Assembly (NCBI GenBank): GCA_039024295.1
Contig: JBCDIQ010000210.1
Location: forward strand, 1 to 10,068
Direction of reading: 5' to 3'
From: JBCDIQ01 sp039024295
GTDB lineage: Bacteria; Bacteroidota; Bacteroidia; J057
Length of the DNA stretch: 10,068 nucleotides
Made by a program: the position numbers and the translations under genes
The notes under the pieces: model-generated
Databases searched by the model: none
Told to the model about the DNA's origin: nothing
What the model saw: the letters and a program-made list of their open reading frames with translations, nothing else
Shown here: in pieces, positions 7,123 through 10,068 of the stretch
Layout of the letters: each line of letters starts with the position of its first letter
Position numbering within the stretch: position 1 is the stretch's first letter

Positions 7123-8541
7123 TTGTCCCTGATTCCTTCCCTGCAAGAAAAAACTTTACCTTTACTGCTAACTGAAGAATCCTCTCATCACTTGAGTAAC
7201 CTCCGAAAAGACCAGGAAAAAATTGCCCGCGTGCGGCGCTTGCTGGAAATGCCCAAAGCGCCTATCAGGAAGATTATTGGTACCCTTCACCCTACGGAAG
7301 TGGCCCTGGTACTTGAAGAATGCGAGGAGGAAATGCAGAAAAGCATTGTGCGGCAACTTCCCAGGGAGCTTATTTCACAAGCCATTGCGGAAATGGACGA
7401 AGAAACCAACCCTGGAGAACTGCTCACGCTGCTTCACCCAGAAGCAGCGGCAGAGTTGGTAAACGAACTCGAGCCGGATGACGCAGCCGACCTGCTTGCC
7501 CAAATTTCTGAGGAACATAAAGACAGCATCCTTCGACACGTGCCAAGGGAAGAAAAGGTGGTCATCAACCAACTCCTTACCTATGACGATGACACTGCCG
7601 GAGGCCTCATGAACCCGGAATTGGTCAAGGTTCAGGAGAACTGGTCCACGTTGGTGGCACTGAAGGAAGTGGTGAAGCAATCTGAGGAAATGGAGGCCTT
7701 TTACGCCATTTATGTCGTGAATGATGCGGGCCAATTGACGGGCTATCTAACTTTCAAGGCACTGGTACTAAGCCGAAAAGACCAGCAGGTACAGGAAGTG
7801 ATGGAGTCGGATGTCGTTTCGGTTGAGGTGAACATGGACCAGGAAGAGGTAGCACGGAAAATGTCCCAGTACAATTTGCCTACGCTGCCCGTAGTTAACG
7901 ACAACCATGAACTCATTGGCCGGGTAACCTTCGATGACATCATGGACGTCATGGAGGATGAAAATACCGAAGACATCCTGAACTTTGCCGGGGTTTCGGA
8001 AAATGCCAGCCTGAGAGGCGGTTGGGCGGACTCAGTGAAAAGCCGCATTCCCTGGCTGATGGTCAACCTGATGACAGCTTCTCTGGCAGCATTTGTGATC
8101 TCACGTTTTGAAGATACACTGAGCAAAATTGTGGTGATCACCTTTTACATGCCCATCATTGCAGGGGTGGCCGGGAATGGCGCGACCCAAACATTGGCAG
8201 TGACCATCCGCAGGATTTCGACCGATGGGATTCCTCCCAATAAGGCGGTATCGGTTATCCTGAAAGAAGTGGGGGTGGGCATCATTAATGGATTAATGAT
8301 TGGGGCCATTGCTTCCATGATCGCCATTGCCACGAATTCCAACCCCATGATTGGCCTGGTGGTATTTTTTGCCATGTGTGCCAACCTCATGATTGCCGGG
8401 CTGGCAGGCTCATTTTTTCCTATCTTACTGGAACGCCTGGGCGTGGATCCCGCAGTAGCTTCCTCCATCCTCATCACAGCCTTCACAGATGTGATCGGGT
8501 ATATCCTGCTGTTTGGATTGGCGACCCTGGTGCTGCTTTAG
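7123..8541 (+). CDS. mgtE: Magnesium transporter MgtE (472 aa)
   Basis: This is a full-length MgtE, a Mg2+-selective inner-membrane channel/transporter gated by cytoplasmic Mg2+. Domains in order: an N-terminal superhelical domain (about 30-145, with HPEAAAELVNELEPDDAADLL), then a tandem CBS pair (about 158-215 and 222-280) introduced by the family motif DTAGGLM (157-163) and containing LPTLPVVNDN and VTFDDIMDVMEDE. A plug-helix region (about 285-308) and five transmembrane helices (about 310-472) follow. The pore signatures are PIIAGVAGNGATQ (344-356) and TAFTDVIGY (452-460); Asp456 matches the pore aspartate (D432 of Thermus MgtE). The start is TTG at 7123: the frame is open only back to 7072, with no ATG or GTG before it. 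The next in-frame ATG (codon 43) would delete part of the N domain. The gene is divergent from the FeS pair with a 130-bp shared region. Confidence 0.96.
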   Translation: MSLIPSLQEKTLPLLLTEESSHHLSNLRKDQEKIARVRRLLEMPKAPIRKIIGTLHPTEVALVLEECEEEMQKSIVRQLPRELISQAIAEMDEETNPGELLTLLHPEAAAELVNELEPDDAADLLAQISEEHKDSILRHVPREEKVVINQLLTYDDDTAGGLMNPELVKVQENWSTLVALKEVVKQSEEMEAFYAIYVVNDAGQLTGYLTFKALVLSRKDQQVQEVMESDVVSVEVNMDQEEVARKMSQYNLPTLPVVNDNHELIGRVTFDDIMDVMEDENTEDILNFAGVSENASLRGGWADSVKSRIPWLMVNLMTASLAAFVISRFEDTLSKIVVITFYMPIIAGVAGNGATQTLAVTIRRISTDGIPPNKAVSVILKEVGVGIINGLMIGAIASMIAIATNSNPMIGLVVFFAMCANLMIAGLAGSFFPILLERLGVDPAVASSILITAFTDVIGYILLFGLATLVLL

Positions 8542-8543
8542 CA

Positions 8544-8600
8544 ATCGCCTTGGCCTTTTTCACCGGAAAGGATAGATTATGATGTAAGGCGATATAATTT
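8544..8600 (+). terminator. Weak terminator-like structure after mgtE
   Basis: ATCGCCTT (8544-8551) pairs perfectly with AAGGCGAT (8586-8593). A small inner hairpin, CCTTT (8554-8558) with AAAGG (8567-8571), lies in between, and the run ATAATTTTT follows. The outer arms begin three bases after the mgtE stop. The large interior makes it a weaker call than the FeS-operon terminator. Confidence 0.4.
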
Positions 8601-8631
8601 TTCAAGAATTAAAAATTCATCTGTGGTTTAT

Positions 8632-9297
8632 ATGAGGCTTTTTGGCATCCGGATGATTATTGGGCTACTTTTATTTACAACTTTACATGCGCAAGAAGTA
8701 GCTATTAGAAATAGTTCAACTTATATCCAATCCCTACCAGATTCGATTTTAAACTCAACTATGCTATATGTTTCTGGTTCTAATTCAGACTCAGTGCTAG
8801 TTCCCGAGATTAGGTATTTTACAAAAGCTAAGAGAATAACACTAATAGGCATAAAGCATATACCAGACTATTTTTTTAAGCTAAAGGAATTGGAAGAGAT
8901 AACGATCCTTCATTCATTGATCGATAGCATTCCTGATGGAATCTCACACTTAAAGCGATTGAAAAAGATTGAAATTTTACATTGTCCGGTCAAAAAAATA
9001 CCGAGTGATTTACAAGAACTGGATTCATTAGAATCATTGATATTATTAAAAACATGTGTGAGAAATATTCCTCCAAAGATTTTCCAAAAAAGCTCATTGA
9101 AGACTATTGGTTTTTGTGTTGATTGCCTTGAAGAATTACCTTACGCGTTGGCTGATTCAAAATCAATTCAATCAATTGAAATGTTTTCATGTTGTTCAAA
9201 TCCTAGGTGTGGTATAAAGCCTATTGATACTATTAGTATACGTAAATTTAGAAATTTCCTTAAGGAGAAAATGTCTCCTGAAGTATTGATTTATTAA
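8632..9297 (+). CDS. Secreted leucine-rich-repeat protein (221 aa)
   Basis: The N-terminus is a signal peptide (about 1-20, IIGLLLFTTLHA then Q), so the protein is exported. Residues about 66-179 are leucine-rich repeats with a strict 23-residue period at 88-110, 111-133, 134-156 and 157-179, each carrying I/L-P near its middle (SIPDGISHLKRL, KIPSDLQELDSL, NIPPKIFQKSSL, ELPYALADSKSI). A shorter unit comes first. The usual Asn of the LRR turn is replaced by Ser, Cys, Thr or Asp. A Cys-rich stretch (MFSCCSNPRCG, 184-194) caps the array. LRR proteins usually bind other proteins; the partner is unknown. I chose ATG 8632 over the GTG at 8623; the ATG at 8653 is possible but shortens the signal peptide. 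The gene is strongly AT-rich (17 G+C in 8821-8880, against 37 in 7441-7500 in mgtE), suggesting a different origin from its neighbours. Confidence 0.88.
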   Translation: MRLFGIRMIIGLLLFTTLHAQEVAIRNSSTYIQSLPDSILNSTMLYVSGSNSDSVLVPEIRYFTKAKRITLIGIKHIPDYFFKLKELEEITILHSLIDSIPDGISHLKRLKKIEILHCPVKKIPSDLQELDSLESLILLKTCVRNIPPKIFQKSSLKTIGFCVDCLEELPYALADSKSIQSIEMFSCCSNPRCGIKPIDTISIRKFRNFLKEKMSPEVLIY

Positions 9298-9543
9298 GTT
9301 TTACAAGAAGAACAATAAGATTGAACGCACTAAGTCGGTAAGCAGCTCAGAAAAGCGTGTTAAAAGCTAATTTATAATTCGTAAGTTTCGTATAAAACCA
9401 ACAATACTTCTAATCGCTAAAATTAAAGGTTGAAAATTTTGATTCGCTTAACTTGTATATTGTAGAGTGAGTATAATGCTGAACGAAATAGACGATTTTC
9501 TCCTCCAGGAAGTCCTTTAGAGCCAGGTTCCAAATTTACCAAC
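9298..9543. other. AT-rich intergenic region
   Basis: No ORF, RNA gene or clear hairpin terminator is visible between the LRR gene and the DUF4230 gene. A TATATTG sequence near 9456 preceded by a TTG about 23 bp upstream resembles a promoter only loosely. The promoter for the downstream gene is presumably here. Confidence 0.4.
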
Positions 9544-10068
9544 ATGAACTTACAAACATTTCTGCAAGGACTGTTGATAGGCTTGGTCGTGGGTGCTCTG
9601 GCATGCTACGGCCTGCTCCAACTGCTCAATGCCGATAAAAAAGAGGATGAACCCAAGACCAGAAATTTCTCTTACTCCGTTTTGAAAGAAATTGAAGCCC
9701 TTGGCAGGCTGGAACTCCTTAGATATGAGTTCGACGAAGTGGTTTCCCATGAGCGCATGCGCGACTGGCTCCCTAATCCTCAGGTGATTCTTTTTGCGAG
9801 AGGCGAGGCCATCGGCTGTGTAGACCTTCAACAGGTAGATAGCTCGCGGATTCAATTGGTACAGGATACCTTGGTGGTCCAGCTTCCTCGTCCAGAAATT
9901 TGTCAATTAAAATTGAACCACCAGCAGTCACGGGTATTTGACGCGCGCTACGCTTATTTTCAGGAAGCAGACCTGGTGCAGGAAGCCTATCGAAAAGCTG
10001 AAGCAGAATTGGAAGAGGCCGCACTTGAATGGAACCTGCTAGAACAGACCGAAATTCAGGCCCGCGTG
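9544..10068 (+). CDS. DUF4230 domain-containing membrane-anchored protein (5' 175 codons, runs off the window)
   Basis: The frame is open from ATG 9544 to the last base, so the C-terminus is missing. A single N-terminal transmembrane helix (about residues 6-27, FLQGLLIGLVVGALACYGLL) is followed by a charged linker (ADKKEDEPK). The DUF4230 domain starts at about residue 45: VLKEIEALGRLELLRYEFDEVV, then a strand pair (VILFARGEAIGCVDL), then the signature segment LVVQLPRPEI. A long amphipathic helix rich in Ala/Glu (about 145-175, EADLVQEAYRKAEAELEEAALEW) follows, where the usual YFQEADL-type motif is seen. Family members are around 200 residues, so about 25-40 are missing. The domain faces the periplasm or cytoplasm depending on topology, and its function is not established. 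It is separated from the LRR gene by about 246 bp, so it is probably independently transcribed. Confidence 0.88.
   Translation, partial: MNLQTFLQGLLIGLVVGALACYGLLQLLNADKKEDEPKTRNFSYSVLKEIEALGRLELLRYEFDEVVSHERMRDWLPNPQVILFARGEAIGCVDLQQVDSSRIQLVQDTLVVQLPRPEICQLKLNHQQSRVFDARYAYFQEADLVQEAYRKAEAELEEAALEWNLLEQTEIQARV

Noticed and set aside
7743..8486. Two minus-strand frames of 132 and 113 codons
   Set aside because: They are opposite mgtE, whose CBS and membrane domains are unambiguous; the low-complexity Met/Ser/Thr-rich translations are typical of shadow frames.
9550..10024. Minus-strand frames of 118 and 83 codons at the right edge
   Set aside because: The opposite strand encodes DUF4230 from ATG 9544 through the window end, with recognisable family segments.
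1..10068. Search for CRISPR, tRNA, rRNA, transposase and integrase
   Set aside because: No regular spaced repeats, cloverleaf-like segments with conserved tRNA arms, or transposase/recombinase motifs were seen on either strand.

Overview
The window looks like a chromosomal segment of a Bacteroidota organism with a GC-moderate genome. Cytophagales or Saprospirales-like is my best guess, but the sequence does not settle the order. The evidence is: a carboxypeptidase-regulatory domain fused to a secreted serine hydrolase; a membrane FeS/CCG-domain protein pair that I recognise from flavobacteria and relatives; a DUF4230 protein; Bacteroidota-type promoter elements (TTTG, about 22 bp, TAnnTTTG); and weak or absent Shine-Dalgarno sequences.

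Layout. Positions 1-172 hold no gene I can support. Positions 173-2108 (minus strand) carry three tightly packed unrecognised genes, transcribed in the order cytoplasmic 172-aa protein, lipoprotein, lipoprotein. Positions 2200-4458 (minus) encode a 752-aa exported protein with an N-terminal carboxypeptidase-regulatory-like domain, an unassigned middle region and a C-terminal class C beta-lactamase-type serine hydrolase domain. A 190-bp gap follows, with a 9-bp perfect inverted repeat and a strong intrinsic terminator. Positions 4649-6992 (minus) encode the FeS electron-transfer pair: a five-helix membrane protein with two [4Fe-4S] motifs, then a soluble CCG-domain protein. The terminator closes this unit.

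From the divergent region at 6993-7122 the FeS pair is read leftward and mgtE, a CBS-gated Mg2+ channel/transporter, rightward. Two overlapping Bacteroidota-type promoters face the FeS pair, with symmetric sequences at their predicted start sites. After mgtE comes an AT-rich stretch (about 8590-9540) with a small secreted leucine-rich-repeat protein, and then a DUF4230 membrane-anchored protein that runs off the right edge.

How the genes relate. The FeS pair is the only clear functional partnership: the membrane subunit probably exchanges electrons with the quinone pool and the CCG protein is its soluble partner, though the substrate is unknown. The three left genes probably form one transcription unit by spacing. 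MgtE, the serine hydrolase, the LRR protein and DUF4230 appear to be independent units. I see no mobile element, CRISPR array, tRNA or rRNA, and no convincing new multi-gene defence or biosynthetic system. The least explained parts are the three-gene lipoprotein unit, the AT-rich LRR insert and the symmetric regulatory DNA between the FeS pair and mgtE.
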